DNA of 33,695 nucleotides from Lacihabitans soyangensis (GCF_024343775.1 NZ_RJUF01000034.1:1-33695), one strand, 5' to 3'. Positions 24,616 through 33,695 are shown, numbered from the stretch's first letter. The notes: generated by a model from the sequence alone, not told the origin. Program-made: numbers and translations.

Positions 24616-24987
24616 TTAAGTAGTTTTTCTATCGGCAGGTCTAAAATACCATGAAACCACGGTTAAAACAATTAATAATATAGATGGGAATATTTCGCTC
24701 GCTGGATGACCCATAAAAAGATGGGAGATGGTGGCACCAGACATGGCGAAGAAAAAACCGGCGTACGCCCACTCCTTCAAAAGTGGAAACTTGGGAATAA
24801 GAATGGCCACAACTCCTAAAAGTTTCCATACTCCAAGAATGGTAAGAAAGTAGGCCGGATAACCCAATTGTGCCATTTTCTCAACTTCTTCTTTCATTTT
24901 CATCAACTGCACAATACCGGTGGAGGTCATGCCTAATGCTAGCCAAAGCGTGGCAACCCAATAAATAATTGTGTTTCTCTTGCTCAT
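24616..24987 (-). CDS. DoxX-like integral membrane protein
   Basis: This 123-residue protein has four hydrophobic segments (about 8-25, 43-62, 68-88 and 95-115) and the DoxX-family pattern GIVQLMK near the first loop and LGYPAYFLTILGVWKLLGVVAIL in the centre. Family members sit in the inner membrane; their biochemical role is not settled. It lies 6 bp after the SRPBCC gene and 11 bp before the YdeI-CDGSH gene, in an operon led by an ArsR regulator, an arrangement I recall as common in Bacteroidota. Confidence 0.85.
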   Translation of the reverse strand: MSKRNTIIYWVATLWLALGMTSTGIVQLMKMKEEVEKMAQLGYPAYFLTILGVWKLLGVVAILIPKFPLLKEWAYAGFFFAMSGATISHLFMGHPASEIFPSILLIVLTVVSWYFRPADRKTT

Positions 24988-24993
24988 ATCTTT

Positions 24994-25458
24994 TTAGTTC
25001 AATTTTTCAACAATACTCTGAAGTCTGTTGTGAGCCATGTTAATTCCTTGTGCAAAAGGCAAGGCCAACATTTGGTCACGAAGGGCAACAGACCTATAAA
25101 TAATATGCATGTTAAGTTTACTTTTGGAGTCAGAAACTGGCTCGAAATCAAGAAATTCTAATTGCGGCTCAAATGGCGTATTCTCCATCTGAAAGGTCCG
25201 TACGATCGTTGAGTTTTTAATAATATCATGGATGACGCCACTGAAAACGTGGACATTACCCATGGGGTCGGTGGTTTCAAAATGCCAGCCACCCTGTTTT
25301 TTATTTTCGAGTTTGATCACTTTCGTTCCCATCCACTGCTCCACAATTTCAGGCTCTAGGTAAGCCCTAAAAAGCAAGTTCAGTGGCAAATCAAAATCTC
25401 TGGTGATAATTATCTCTTGCTTATTTTCCTCTGCATGTATTTTGGTTTTACGCTCCAT
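24994..25458 (-). CDS. SRPBCC (AHSA1-like) domain protein
   Basis: This 154-residue protein is a START-like/SRPBCC fold of the Activator of Hsp90 ATPase homologue 1 family. Seen are the entry ITRDFDLPLNLLFRAYLEPEIVEQWMG, the GGWHFETTDPMGNVHVFSGVIHDI strand block, and the long C-terminal helix ending HNRLQSIVEKLN. Such proteins form a hydrophobic pocket, and no specific ligand can be predicted. It is coupled to the ArsR gene, whose TGA ends one base before this ATG. Pairs of ArsR and AHSA1-like proteins are frequent. Confidence 0.88.
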   Translation of the reverse strand: MERKTKIHAEENKQEIIITRDFDLPLNLLFRAYLEPEIVEQWMGTKVIKLENKKQGGWHFETTDPMGNVHVFSGVIHDIIKNSTIVRTFQMENTPFEPQLEFLDFEPVSDSKSKLNMHIIYRSVALRDQMLALPFAQGINMAHNRLQSIVEKLN

Positions 25459-25459
25459 T

Positions 25460-25774
25460 TCAAATGTATTTTTTCATTATATCCTCCAATTTATTGAACC
25501 TTTCGTCCCACAATTGACGAAACTGCTCCGCCCAGTCCGCTACCTCCTTCACTTTTGAGGGATTCAGTTGATAAATGACTTCTCTCCCATTTTGCTTTTG
25601 TTTGAGAAGTTCACATTCGGTCAAAATCTGCAAATGCTTGGAAACCGTTGGTCTTGCTGTGTCAAAATTGGCGGCAATAGCTCCCGCAGACATTGACTGA
25701 GTAGCCAATAACAAAAGTATGGCCCGTCGGGTAGGATCTGCAATGGCTTGAAATACGTCTCTTCTTAAATTCAT
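25460..25774 (-). CDS. ArsR-family winged-helix repressor
   Basis: This is a 104-residue DNA-binding regulator. It begins [19 protein letters not shown], the usual ArsR helix 1-2, followed by the recognition helix [19 protein letters not shown] and the wing [12 protein letters not shown]. Cys-based metal sites of the ArsR type are not visible, so it is more like the SdpR-type subgroup paired with SRPBCC proteins. It is the first gene of the ArsR-SRPBCC-DoxX-YdeI operon. Two operator-like repeats lie directly upstream, overlapping the promoter, which suggests autoregulation. Confidence 0.92.
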   Translation of the reverse strand: MNLRRDVFQAIADPTRRAILLLLATQSMSAGAIAANFDTARPTVSKHLQILTECELLKQKQNGREVIYQLNPSKVKEVADWAEQFRQLWDERFNKLEDIMKKYI

Positions 25775-25776
25775 AT

Positions 25777-25818
25777 GTAGCTATTTGGCTACAAATATAT
25801 ATGTAGCTATTTGACTAC
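25777..25818. promoter_or_regulatory. Double operator-like repeats and -7 box upstream of arsR
   Basis: GTAGCTATTTGGCTAC (25777-25792) and GTAGCTATTTGACTAC (25803-25818) are near-identical sites, each an inverted repeat of GTAG/CTAC, spaced 26 bp start to start. On the minus strand TATATTTG (25799-25792) between them matches the TAnnTTTG -7 box, so the first site would overlap the transcription start and the second the upstream promoter region. The mRNA leader would be very short, since the ATG is at 25774. Confidence 0.65.
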
Positions 25819-25849
25819 GCAAGGGATTTCAATAGAAATTTCGCAAACT

Positions 25850-25878
25850 AAAAAAGGCAGGAGTTTTAGCCCTGCCTT
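25850..25878 (-). terminator. Intrinsic terminator of the molybdenum hydroxylase operon
   Basis: On the minus strand AAGGCAGG (25878-25871) pairs with CCTGCCTT (25861-25854), followed by a T-run (to 25850). It lies about 30 bases after the large-subunit stop. Confidence 0.85.
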
Positions 25879-25907
25879 CAAGTACATGTTTTCAAGAAAT
25901 AAATAAA

Positions 25908-28157
25908 CTAACTCTCTCTACCTACTTCACTCATAAAAGGCTGATTATAATGTCTTTTGCCCGTGGTTTTAAACAAAGCGTTTGCTACAGCTCCAAATAC
26001 AGGCGGGAAAGGTGGTTCACCAAGACCAGTTGGGTCTATATCGTTTTCTACGAAATGAACATCAATTTTCTTAGGAGCTTCATTATGCCGAATCATACGA
26101 TAATTATGGAAATTGTTCTGCTCAGCAACCCCGTCTTTATGCGTCAATGCTCCATAAAACGACTGTCCGATGCCATCAACCACCGCACCTTGTACCATGT
26201 TTCGGGCGGCATCTGGGTTTACCACTACTCCACAATCAACGGCAGAAGTTACTGATTCTACGTACGGTTGGCCATCACGCATAACCATATCCACCACATG
26301 ACCAGCATAAGATGCGTGACAGAAATAGGCAGCTACACCACGTTTTTTACCTGCATTTTCGGGTTTTCCCCAACCTGATTTTTCTTTTAATAACTCAAGG
26401 ACTCCGATATATCTGCTGGCATCGTAATCGTTGTTTTTACCAACTGGATTTTCTTTGGCACGTTTCAACAAATCAAGGCGGAAAGCGATTGGGTCTTTTC
26501 CCATCGCTTGAGCTACCTCATCCAAAAACGACTGCTCTGCAGCAGCATTAAAATTGGAACGTGGAGCTCTAAATGCACCAATTGTAATGTTTGATGGAAT
26601 CTCCCAACCTTCGGCCAAATAATTATCCACAGCACCGGCTGGAAAACGATTGGCATGAATAGGATTCTCTGGAATTCCTCCGCCTATTACATGAAAACCT
26701 ATTAAATTTTTGTTGACATCAAGTGCTGCACGATAGGTTGCCGTGTACATTGGGCGATAAATTCCATAAGTCATATCGTCCTCTCTGGTATAAATCAATT
26801 TTATCGGAGCTTTCATTTTCTGTGAAATCCTTGCAACTTCATAGGCATATTGTGCATACGCTCTTCGACCAAAACCACCACCCATACGGGTCATTTGAAT
26901 CTCTATTTTGTCAGCTGGTAAATTCAGAAGCTTAGAAAGTGTGGGTTCCATCCAACCAGGGGCTTGAATTGGACCAGATACTAAGGCTTTGTCGTCTTGT
27001 ACATGTGCGAAGAAATTCATCGGTTCCATGCAATTATGTGCCAAAAACGGAGCATTGTAAGTGCGTTCAATAATCTGAGCTGCATTTTTGAAAGCTGTTT
27101 CAGGGTCACCATCTTTTCTTAATTGCTGAGCTGGTTTCTTGGCGTATTCAGCCATCATTTCAAATTGGCTACTTGTAGTTTCTAATCTGGCAGGCACTAC
27201 TTTTTCAGTTTTTCCTCCTCTGCCCATAACGGTCTCTTTTAAATCACCCGCAGTTTCCCATTGAGCATTTATTTTTTTGCGGGCGTTCATTACTTCCCAA
27301 GTAGAATTTCCGACTATGGCAATCATTTCATTGAAAGTGCGGGTATCGAAACCAGCTTGCTCAAAACCATCATCGTATAACTTGAAACTAAAAACATCTT
27401 TGATACCTGGCATTTTTTTGGTAGCTGTTGGGTCAAAAGACTTTAGTTTCATACCAAATGCAGGTGGATGCTGAATCATAGCTATCAACATTCCATCAAC
27501 GCGATAATCCATTCCGAAAAGTGGTTTACCAGTAACTACTTTCAAGCCTTCGGTGTTTTTCTTTGAATTTCTAACAATTGAAAAATCTTTTGGAGCTTTT
27601 AGCTTCACATCTTTCGGAACAGCCAATGTAGCTGCCTTAGCGGCCATTTCACCATATTTTGCTGTTTTTCCACTCGAATGAGATAAAACACCTAATTTTG
27701 TTGTAATTTCTGAGGCCGAAACACCCCAAGCCTGTGCAGCAGCATCGATTAGCATTTGGCGAGCGGCGGCTCCTGCATTGCGGAGTGGCTTCCAGTACAT
27801 TCGAACCGAATTACTACCACCTGTAAACTGCATGCCGTATTTCACATTATCATGAGTACTCATTTCTACCACTACATTTTTCCAATCGCAATCTAATTCT
27901 TCAGCCACTATCATGGGTAACGAAGTCATTACGTTTTGACCAAATTCGGGATTGGGCACCAAAATCTTAATGACATTATCAGGTGTAATTTTGATATAGG
28001 CCGCTAGTTCAGACCAAACCGGTTCTGCTAGGTTCAGCTCTACAGCTTTTTCAGCAGCTTTCGAACTAAACCAACTAAAACTAAGCATCAGGCCACCACC
28101 AGCAAGGGCTGAGGACCTTAAAAAATCTCTTCTACTTTGTGATTTTATATTTTCCAT
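25908..28157 (-). CDS. Molybdopterin-binding subunit, xanthine dehydrogenase/isoquinoline oxidoreductase family
   Basis: This is a 749-residue catalytic subunit of a molybdenum hydroxylase, which hydroxylates aldehydes or N-heterocycles using water. The N-terminus is a Tat signal (SRRDFLRSSALAGG, R9-R10), so it is exported folded with its cofactor. Family features include duplicated aldehyde oxidase-type domains, GGSNSVRMYWKPLRNAGAAARQML, MTRMGGGFGRRAYAQYAYE, and the C-terminal Mo-pocket region with GLGEPPFPPVFGAVANALF (Glu of GEPP as the likely base). The layout matches isoquinoline 1-oxidoreductase beta-like subunits, not the three-subunit xanthine dehydrogenases: no FAD subunit is nearby. 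The 2Fe-2S subunit is encoded 9 bp upstream. The substrate is unknown. Confidence 0.92.
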   Translation of the reverse strand: MENIKSQSRRDFLRSSALAGGGLMLSFSWFSSKAAEKAVELNLAEPVWSELAAYIKITPDNVIKILVPNPEFGQNVMTSLPMIVAEELDCDWKNVVVEMSTHDNVKYGMQFTGGSNSVRMYWKPLRNAGAAARQMLIDAAAQAWGVSASEITTKLGVLSHSSGKTAKYGEMAAKAATLAVPKDVKLKAPKDFSIVRNSKKNTEGLKVVTGKPLFGMDYRVDGMLIAMIQHPPAFGMKLKSFDPTATKKMPGIKDVFSFKLYDDGFEQAGFDTRTFNEMIAIVGNSTWEVMNARKKINAQWETAGDLKETVMGRGGKTEKVVPARLETTSSQFEMMAEYAKKPAQQLRKDGDPETAFKNAAQIIERTYNAPFLAHNCMEPMNFFAHVQDDKALVSGPIQAPGWMEPTLSKLLNLPADKIEIQMTRMGGGFGRRAYAQYAYEVARISQKMKAPIKLIYTREDDMTYGIYRPMYTATYRAALDVNKNLIGFHVIGGGIPENPIHANRFPAGAVDNYLAEGWEIPSNITIGAFRAPRSNFNAAAEQSFLDEVAQAMGKDPIAFRLDLLKRAKENPVGKNNDYDASRYIGVLELLKEKSGWGKPENAGKKRGVAAYFCHASYAGHVVDMVMRDGQPYVESVTSAVDCGVVVNPDAARNMVQGAVVDGIGQSFYGALTHKDGVAEQNNFHNYRMIRHNEAPKKIDVHFVENDIDPTGLGEPPFPPVFGAVANALFKTTGKRHYNQPFMSEVGRES

Positions 28158-28166
28158 AGTCTTGTC

Positions 28167-28634
28167 TTATTTAGTTTTTGATGCTTTAGCAGCGGTTTTG
28201 ATTGCCTCTTTGATTCTGAGATAAGTACCACAACGGCAGATATTACCGCTCATAGCGTTGTCAATATCTTCATCACTTGGTTTTGGGTTGCTTTTGAGCA
28301 ATGCCGCTGCCGACATGATTTGTCCGCCTTGACAATAGCCGCACTGAGCCACATCGTGTTCGAGCCAAGCTTTTTGCACAGGGTGAGTGCCATTTTCAGA
28401 CAGCCCTTCGATTGTCGTAATGGCTGATTTTCCAATAGCTGAAACAGGCAGAACACATGAGCGAGTGGCATTTCCATCCAAATGAATGGTACAAGCACCG
28501 CATTCAGCCATTCCACAGCCGAATTTGGTACCGGGCATGTTTAGCGTATCACGAAGAACCCAAAGCATTGGTGTGGAAGGATCAACATCCACATTACGGG
28601 TTTTTCCGTTTATTTTAAGATTGTATTTTGCCAT
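28167..28634 (-). CDS. 2Fe-2S subunit of molybdenum hydroxylase
   Basis: This 155-residue electron-transfer subunit holds two 2Fe-2S clusters. The plant-ferredoxin-type site is CGMAECGAC with a further Cys about 12 residues on (C40, C45, C48, C60). The helical C-terminal site is CGYCQGG and CRCG, as in all members of the family. It passes electrons from the molybdopterin subunit to an acceptor, perhaps a cytochrome. It has no signal peptide of its own, so it probably travels through the Tat system bound to its large partner. It is the first gene of the two-gene operon. Confidence 0.93.
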   Translation of the reverse strand: MAKYNLKINGKTRNVDVDPSTPMLWVLRDTLNMPGTKFGCGMAECGACTIHLDGNATRSCVLPVSAIGKSAITTIEGLSENGTHPVQKAWLEHDVAQCGYCQGGQIMSAAALLKSNPKPSDEDIDNAMSGNICRCGTYLRIKEAIKTAAKASKTK

Positions 28635-28667
28635 GATAATTGATATTTAAAGACTTTAATCTCTTTA

Positions 28668-28675
28668 CAAAAATA
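28668..28675 (-). promoter_or_regulatory. Possible -7 box for the molybdenum hydroxylase operon
   Basis: The minus strand reads TATTTTTG, fitting TAnnTTTG, 34 bases upstream of the ATG. No good -33 element is seen at usual spacing. Confidence 0.3.
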
Positions 28676-28786
28676 TTGCTATTTATTCTATAAAAACTAC
28701 ATCATTCAAACGATTTCTTACGAAATTCAAATGTTACTTTTTTTATTAAGTGCTAAAAACGAGTTTCAAGAAAACTGAATCCAAAA

Positions 28787-29236
28787 TTATTTCTTTATCT
28801 GATGGGTATCTCTTACACTACTAAACGATAGAGCGAGCATTTTCCATGCCTTTTTTTGTTTTTGAAAAACTTCTGTAACTGTAAATTCAGTTGAAACATC
28901 ACTTCCTCTAACATTTGCTAACAAGGTAATTCTATTCCATACAATAGCTGTTTTGCCCGAAACTTCAACAGCCGAGTCGTGAACGGTAGCTTTTTTGTAC
29001 CAAATACTACCCGTTTTAATAATCTCAAGCTCCTCAGCTTTTTTCCAGGTACCGCTCATGTGAAGAAACTTTGACTTGTCGTCAAATAGTTTTTCTAATT
29101 TCTCAACATCCTTGTCGGCCATCCATTGCCATTTGTCTTTGGAAAGTTGGAGTACTTCTTTTTCAGTTTTTGATTGCGAAAAACCTACCTGAACTGTCAG
29201 AAATATTAGAAATAAGCTAATAATTATTCTTTTCAT
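28787..29236 (-). CDS. Exported NTF2-like (SnoaL/DUF4440) protein
   Basis: From the ATG at 29236 (preferred over the TTG at 29260, as it gives a clean signal peptide MKRIIISLFLIFLTVQVGFSQ) the protein has 149 residues. The mature part has the NTF2-like alpha-beta cone pattern: long first helix with WQWMADKDVEKLEKLF, then DDKSKFLHMSGTW, and strands AIVWNRITLLANVRG and FTVTEVFQKQKKAWKMLALSFS. The family includes small isomerases, dehydratases and binding proteins; no catalytic residues can be assigned. It is divergent from an AraC regulator gene across 157 bp and lies upstream of the molybdenum hydroxylase genes on the same strand. Confidence 0.82.
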   Translation of the reverse strand: MKRIIISLFLIFLTVQVGFSQSKTEKEVLQLSKDKWQWMADKDVEKLEKLFDDKSKFLHMSGTWKKAEELEIIKTGSIWYKKATVHDSAVEVSGKTAIVWNRITLLANVRGSDVSTEFTVTEVFQKQKKAWKMLALSFSSVRDTHQIKK

Positions 29237-29362
29237 GTAAATAAATTTTTGTTTACACAAAACTACTTTATTCAGTCACTCATCTTAGTATATTAATTAC
29301 TGTCATTTCTACCATTTTTACTGATTGTTAAAATGAAATGAAGATTAGTATTATTAAAATCA

Positions 29363-29370
29363 TAAATTTG
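29363..29370 (+). promoter_or_regulatory. Possible -7 box for the AraC gene at 29394
   Basis: TAAATTTG fits TAnnTTTG and lies 23 bases upstream of the ATG. A -33 element at proper spacing is not clear. Confidence 0.35.
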
Positions 29371-29393
29371 GATGTATTTCATAAGAACTAATC

Positions 29394-30305
29394 ATGGAAA
29401 AAGTAATAAACATAGATAGTGTAAGCGAGTTTAACGCAAACAATAATCACAAAACAATGCACCCCTTGGTGACGGTGTTGGATTATTCAAAAGCTAATCC
29501 AAGAGATTGGGGTGAAGTAGACTCCATCCGATTTAATTATGGTTTGTATAGTGTGATATTGAAGGATATAGTCTGTGGAGATATGCGATATGGTCGGTAT
29601 CATTATGATTATCAAGCAGGTACTTTGGTGTTTTATGCACCTGGGCAGTTTGTTTGTATGGATAATCCTAAAGTGGTTTATCAACCAATGGGATTTGGCT
29701 TACTGTTTCATCCCGACTTTTTGATTGGCACTCATTTGGCCAAATCCATACATCAATATAAGTTTTTTAGTTACCAAACCAACGAAGCCCTACACCTTTC
29801 GGAGGATGAAAGAGCTTTGATTTTGGATATTTTGGCTAAAATAGAATTTGAACTCAAACAACCTATAGACAAACACAGCAAAAAGCTTATTGCTAGCAAT
29901 ATTGAGTTGTTTTTGGATTATTGTCAGCGTTTTTATGATCGTCAGTTTATCACCCGTGATGTAGCCCACCGTGGTATTTTGGAGCGATTTGAAGAAAACC
30001 TCAATGCTTATTTTCATTCAGATAAACCCCAAATTATTGGGTTGCCTTCGGTAGCTTATTTTGCTGATGAGTTAAATCTTTCGTCCAACTATTTTGGAGA
30101 TTTGGTCAAAAAAGAAACAGGGCAATCGGCAAAAGATTATATTCTGTTCAAAACCATCAGCATAGCCAAAGAAAAGATATTTGAAAATGACAAGACCGTT
30201 AACGAAATCGCTTACGAACTTGGTTTCAAATATCCGCAGCATTTTACCAGACTATTCAAGCAAAAAGTGGGCATGAGTCCGATGGAATTTCGAGGGTTGA
30301 ATTAA
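29394..30305 (+). CDS. AraC-family transcriptional regulator
   Basis: This is a 303-residue regulator. The N-terminal part (about 1-190) is a cupin-like sensor domain (YDYQAGTLVFYAPGQFVCM). The C-terminal part (about 205-303) holds two helix-turn-helix motifs: VAYFADELNLSSNYFGDLVKKETG and VNEIAYELGFKYPQHFTRLFKQKVGMSPMEFR, the second with the canonical AraC signature. The ligand is unknown. It is divergent from the NTF2-like gene and convergent (9-bp gap) with the aldo/keto reductase gene, so either the NTF2-molybdenum hydroxylase side or the reductase cluster could be its target. Confidence 0.92.
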   Translation: MEKVINIDSVSEFNANNNHKTMHPLVTVLDYSKANPRDWGEVDSIRFNYGLYSVILKDIVCGDMRYGRYHYDYQAGTLVFYAPGQFVCMDNPKVVYQPMGFGLLFHPDFLIGTHLAKSIHQYKFFSYQTNEALHLSEDERALILDILAKIEFELKQPIDKHSKKLIASNIELFLDYCQRFYDRQFITRDVAHRGILERFEENLNAYFHSDKPQIIGLPSVAYFADELNLSSNYFGDLVKKETGQSAKDYILFKTISIAKEKIFENDKTVNEIAYELGFKYPQHFTRLFKQKVGMSPMEFRGLN

Positions 30306-30314
30306 GAAAATATA

Positions 30315-31322
<1,008 letters not shown>

Positions 31323-31350
31323 TTAAATTCTGATTATGGCCTACCGATTT

Positions 31351-32241
31351 TCAGTTATTTCTAAATTTAGTTGGGCTCAATAATGTATGTTTCTTAAAAA
31401 AATTATTAAAATGTGTTACTTCTTTAAAGCCAAGCGAATAGGCTATTTCAGAGATATTCCATTTGCTTTGTTTAAGCATAATTTTAGATTCTTGTAATAA
31501 GCGTTCGGCAATGAGTTGTGAAGTTGTCTTTCCGCCAGCTTCTTTCACGGCTCGGTTAAGATGATTTACATGAACATTAAGTTGTAAAGCAAAGTCAGAG
31601 GCTGTCCTGAGCTTAATTTCGGTATGATTTTCGTCAATAGGAAACTGGCGTTCAAGCAGTTCTAAAAATAGCCAATAAATTCGCTGGGAGGCATTAATGG
31701 GTAACTTCTCAATTCGCGATGAAGGACGGGTTTTCATGGCATAATGAATCAACTCATAAATCTGATTTCTGATGGCATCATATTTATGAATGTACTCAGA
31801 GTTGAGCTCGGTTTCAATTTTCTCAAAAACTCCACACAAATATTCAAATTGAGAATCATCTAATTCAAAAACGTGTGTACCTGTTGGCTGAAAGACTTCG
31901 TATTGAATCAAGTTGCCGAATAGATTAAAAAAAATGGCATCAAAAACTACATAAAACCCTGAAAGGTCGTCATCGACATGCTCCCATTTATAAGGAATAA
32001 ACGGATTTGAAAACACAAGTGCTTGTTTTTCGAAGGAGAAAACTTTATCTGCATAATGTATACGACTACTTCCTCTACAAAGCGTAATTTTGAAAAAATC
32101 TCGGCGGCGATAAGGCACAGGTTTGGTTGCTGGATGTGGCAATCTAAAAACATTGACATGTCCGATATCTCGACCCAGATTTTCGGGTATCCACTCAAAT
32201 TTCCTGCTATAAAAATCTTGTAAAGATTCTATTTTTTCCAT
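31351..32241 (-). CDS. AraC-family transcriptional regulator
   Basis: This 296-residue regulator has an N-terminal cupin-like sensor (about 30-130; FKITLCRGSSRIHYADKVFSFEKQALVFSNP) and a C-terminal AraC DNA-binding domain (about 205-296). The helix-turn-helix motifs are TASDFALQLNVHVNHLNRAVKEAGG and WNISEIAYSLGFKEVTHFNNFFKKHTLLSPTKFR. It starts 3 bases after the outer membrane-like gene ends and is followed by the aldo/keto reductase gene, suggesting that the three are transcribed together and self-regulated. It is only distantly similar to the other AraC protein in the window. Confidence 0.92.
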   Translation of the reverse strand: MEKIESLQDFYSRKFEWIPENLGRDIGHVNVFRLPHPATKPVPYRRRDFFKITLCRGSSRIHYADKVFSFEKQALVFSNPFIPYKWEHVDDDLSGFYVVFDAIFFNLFGNLIQYEVFQPTGTHVFELDDSQFEYLCGVFEKIETELNSEYIHKYDAIRNQIYELIHYAMKTRPSSRIEKLPINASQRIYWLFLELLERQFPIDENHTEIKLRTASDFALQLNVHVNHLNRAVKEAGGKTTSQLIAERLLQESKIMLKQSKWNISEIAYSLGFKEVTHFNNFFKKHTLLSPTKFRNN

Positions 32242-32244
32242 AAT

Positions 32245-33036
32245 CTACTTTTTAACAATTAGCTTTCTATCTATCGCATATCCCAAACTAATATTCCAAT
32301 CGAATGATTTTCCAGCAATATCTGTTTTTAAAGGTTTATTTATAGTCGAACCCAAATAAAATGGTGTTTTTTTCGATGAAAGTGTAAAATTTGAGGCAAA
32401 ATAATAACCCTCTTTCGCATCTAGTTTCAGATAAAATAGCTGAGGATTAAGCCTTAAAGATAAGCTTTTAATTAACTGAATTGTTGAAAAAGATCTCAGC
32501 GAAACCAAAGCAGTGTGATTATTGGCGTCGTCGCTCACGCCTTTGGCATACAGACAAAACAGGCTAATGCTATTATTTTTGTTGAGGATGATATTGGGCG
32601 TAAATTCAAAAGGAATGACACGAGAAACCGCCAAAGTATTTTTTATTTCGGGAGAAGTTTCATAAGCCAAAACTCTAAAAGGCACAGCAGGAAAATGCGT
32701 ACCAATTGATGCTTGAAAACGTTTTTGATTGATGAGTTTGTAACGCCAAATAAAAATAAATGACCAAGGACGGCCATCCTTCAAAGCAAATCGAAACTCA
32801 GGGTCAAAACTAAATCTTTTACCTCCATTGATATTAAAATTAAAAATAGCGGCTGGTTTTCCCAGCGAAAAGGCAGGAATAAATGAGAACCCATTTTGAG
32901 TAACACTAACAGCTCCTCTGAAATTGATAATTTTTGAGGTAGTATCTTCTTGAGCTAATGAAATAAAAGAAATATTACATAAAAGAAACAATGATAGTAA
33001 GTTTCTATAAAAAGCATTTGGAATAAAATAAGACAT
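32245..33036 (-). CDS. Putative outer membrane beta-barrel protein (hypothetical)
   Basis: I do not recognise this 263-residue family. It has a signal peptide (hydrophobic about 10-27, ending SLAQ) and then many alternating polar/hydrophobic strands with aromatic girdles (FNFNINGGKRFSFDPEFRFAL, RPWSFIFIWRYKL, LRLNPQLFYLKLD, FDWNISLGYAI), ending in a short basic tail after the last strand. This fits a small outer membrane barrel of about 12 strands. It is the first gene of the cluster with the AraC regulator and the aldo/keto reductase, and its neighbour on the right is an IS982 insertion about 106 bp upstream. Function is unknown. Confidence 0.65.
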   Translation of the reverse strand: MSYFIPNAFYRNLLSLFLLCNISFISLAQEDTTSKIINFRGAVSVTQNGFSFIPAFSLGKPAAIFNFNINGGKRFSFDPEFRFALKDGRPWSFIFIWRYKLINQKRFQASIGTHFPAVPFRVLAYETSPEIKNTLAVSRVIPFEFTPNIILNKNNSISLFCLYAKGVSDDANNHTALVSLRSFSTIQLIKSLSLRLNPQLFYLKLDAKEGYYFASNFTLSSKKTPFYLGSTINKPLKTDIAGKSFDWNISLGYAIDRKLIVKK

Positions 33037-33172
33037 ATTATTTAAAATGAATGTTTAAATTATTCTGCAAACTTAGAAGTATTAAACGCTCACTATGAAA
33101 CAAATTTCAAAGGAAAACTTACGAAAATCAAATATTAATAGAACCCGTTGTGCGGTTTAAATAAATAGAAAA

Positions 33173-33240
33173 AGGTTGTACATATAACTGAAATTCAGTA
33201 ACTTAAAGAAATAACGACAAATCTTTAATATGTACAACCT
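33173..33240 (+). promoter_or_regulatory. 13-bp inverted repeat covering the IS982 transposase start codon
   Basis: AGGTTGTACATAT (33173-33185) and ATATGTACAACCT (33228-33240) are perfect inverted repeats with 42 bases between; the right arm contains the ATG (33230-33232). A short palindrome ACTGAAATTCAGT (33187-33199) lies inside. An RNA starting outside the element would contain both arms and hide the start codon, whereas an RNA starting between the arms would not. The effect on translation is inference. Confidence 0.6.
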
Positions 33241-33695
33241 GAAAGCAAATTACGACAAAATATTGCCAATAGTCAAGTTGGCCTTGAATGAATTTTTATT
33301 ACCTGATGGTAATTTTAAGACTTACAAGAATAAGCCAAAATGGCCTGATATTGAGGTAGTTACACTATCCATTTTAGCTGAAACTATTAGCTTGGATTCT
33401 GAAAATTGGATGTTTTCAAAATTGAACAATGATTTATTGATGATATTTTCCGAGTTGATAGATAGATCAAATTATAATCGTAGAAAAAGGAGGTTAAGTG
33501 GGTATATAAATTCTATTTCTGAATGGGTGGCTCAGCAGATTGATGGTGAAAATAGGAAAGTAATTTTAGACTCAATTCCACTTCAAATTTGCATGAATCC
33601 AAGAATTCTTAGAAGTAAAATTTGCAAGGACGATAACAATGTACAGCCTTCAACGAGTTATAACCCATCTTTAAAGATGCATTATTATGGTTTTA
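33230..33695 (+). CDS. IS982-family transposase (partial, runs off window)
   Basis: The frame starts with ATG at 33230 and stays open to the end of the window (155 codons). It begins MYNLKANYDKILPIVK and contains the IS982 patterns LSILAETISLDSENWMFSKL and VILDSIPLQICMNPRILRS, where the Asp of LDS is the first catalytic acidic residue of the DDE core, followed by KMHYYGF. The second and third acidic residues lie outside the window. Family members have about 290-300 residues, so about half is seen. It appears intact so far. Confidence 0.88.
   Translation, partial: MYNLKANYDKILPIVKLALNEFLLPDGNFKTYKNKPKWPDIEVVTLSILAETISLDSENWMFSKLNNDLLMIFSELIDRSNYNRRKRRLSGYINSISEWVAQQIDGENRKVILDSIPLQICMNPRILRSKICKDDNNVQPSTSYNPSLKMHYYGF

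Larger units (their letters stand above)
33143..33695 (+). mobile_element. IS982-family insertion sequence, left part
   Basis: The likely left end is ACCCGTTGTGCGGTTTAA at 33143-33160, the ACCC start usual for IS982 terminal repeats. The transposase gene begins 87 bases inside. The right end lies beyond the window, so the matching repeat and the target duplication cannot be checked. Confidence 0.75.

Noticed and set aside
28250-28516. Frame of 88 codons within the 2Fe-2S subunit gene
   Set aside because: It is a shadow of the real gene, which keeps all eight cluster Cys residues.

Overview
The window looks like chromosomal DNA of a member of the Bacteroidota, most likely a Cytophagia-type environmental bacterium. 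The reasons are the protein families (a ThuA/PQQ-sugar-dehydrogenase/cytochrome c fusion, a Nudix-type sugar regulator, SRPBCC/DoxX/YdeI cluster genes), AT-rich intergenic DNA without clear Shine-Dalgarno sequences, and several TAnnTTTG boxes of the kind used as -7 elements in this phylum. I cannot name a genus. No tRNA, rRNA or CRISPR array is visible.

Left end (1-8224), a defense island. An IS3-family element (cut by the window edge) has inserted into the 3' end of a reverse transcriptase gene of the defense-associated (DRT/UG) type. Just upstream of that gene, in the space after a DNA methyltransferase gene, lies about 320 bp that folds on the minus strand into an RNA with paired ends and several hairpins, followed by a T-run and then the reverse transcriptase ATG. 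It is the best candidate for an RT-associated noncoding RNA. Upstream is a tightly coupled operon res - PIN-domain nuclease - mod (Type III-like restriction-modification), whose reading frames overlap by 4 bp.

Middle (8225-21356), export and sugar metabolism. A tripartite RND efflux operon (adaptor, pump, outer membrane factor) ends in a strong terminator and may be headed by a small exported protein. Two copies of a dispersed repeat of about 300 bp flank a small exported protein whose fold is repeated as the C-terminal domain of the next gene, a 1274-residue ThuA + glucose/sorbosone dehydrogenase + PKD + cytochrome c + CBM-like fusion. That gene carries an in-frame palindromic insertion. It follows an MFS transporter gene, and the pair is divergent from a Nudix-winged-helix regulator. 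A perfect 23-bp palindrome in the shared promoter region is the likely operator.

Right part (21357-33142), small metabolic and stress operons: DUF6958-like, VOC and ankyrin proteins; an autoregulated ArsR-SRPBCC-DoxX-YdeI operon with two operator-like repeats; a two-subunit molybdenum hydroxylase (2Fe-2S subunit and Tat-exported molybdopterin subunit); an NTF2-like exported protein divergent from an AraC regulator; and an outer membrane protein - AraC - aldo/keto reductase cluster. The right end (33143-33695) is the start of an IS982-family element whose leader contains a 13-bp inverted repeat that covers the transposase start codon.
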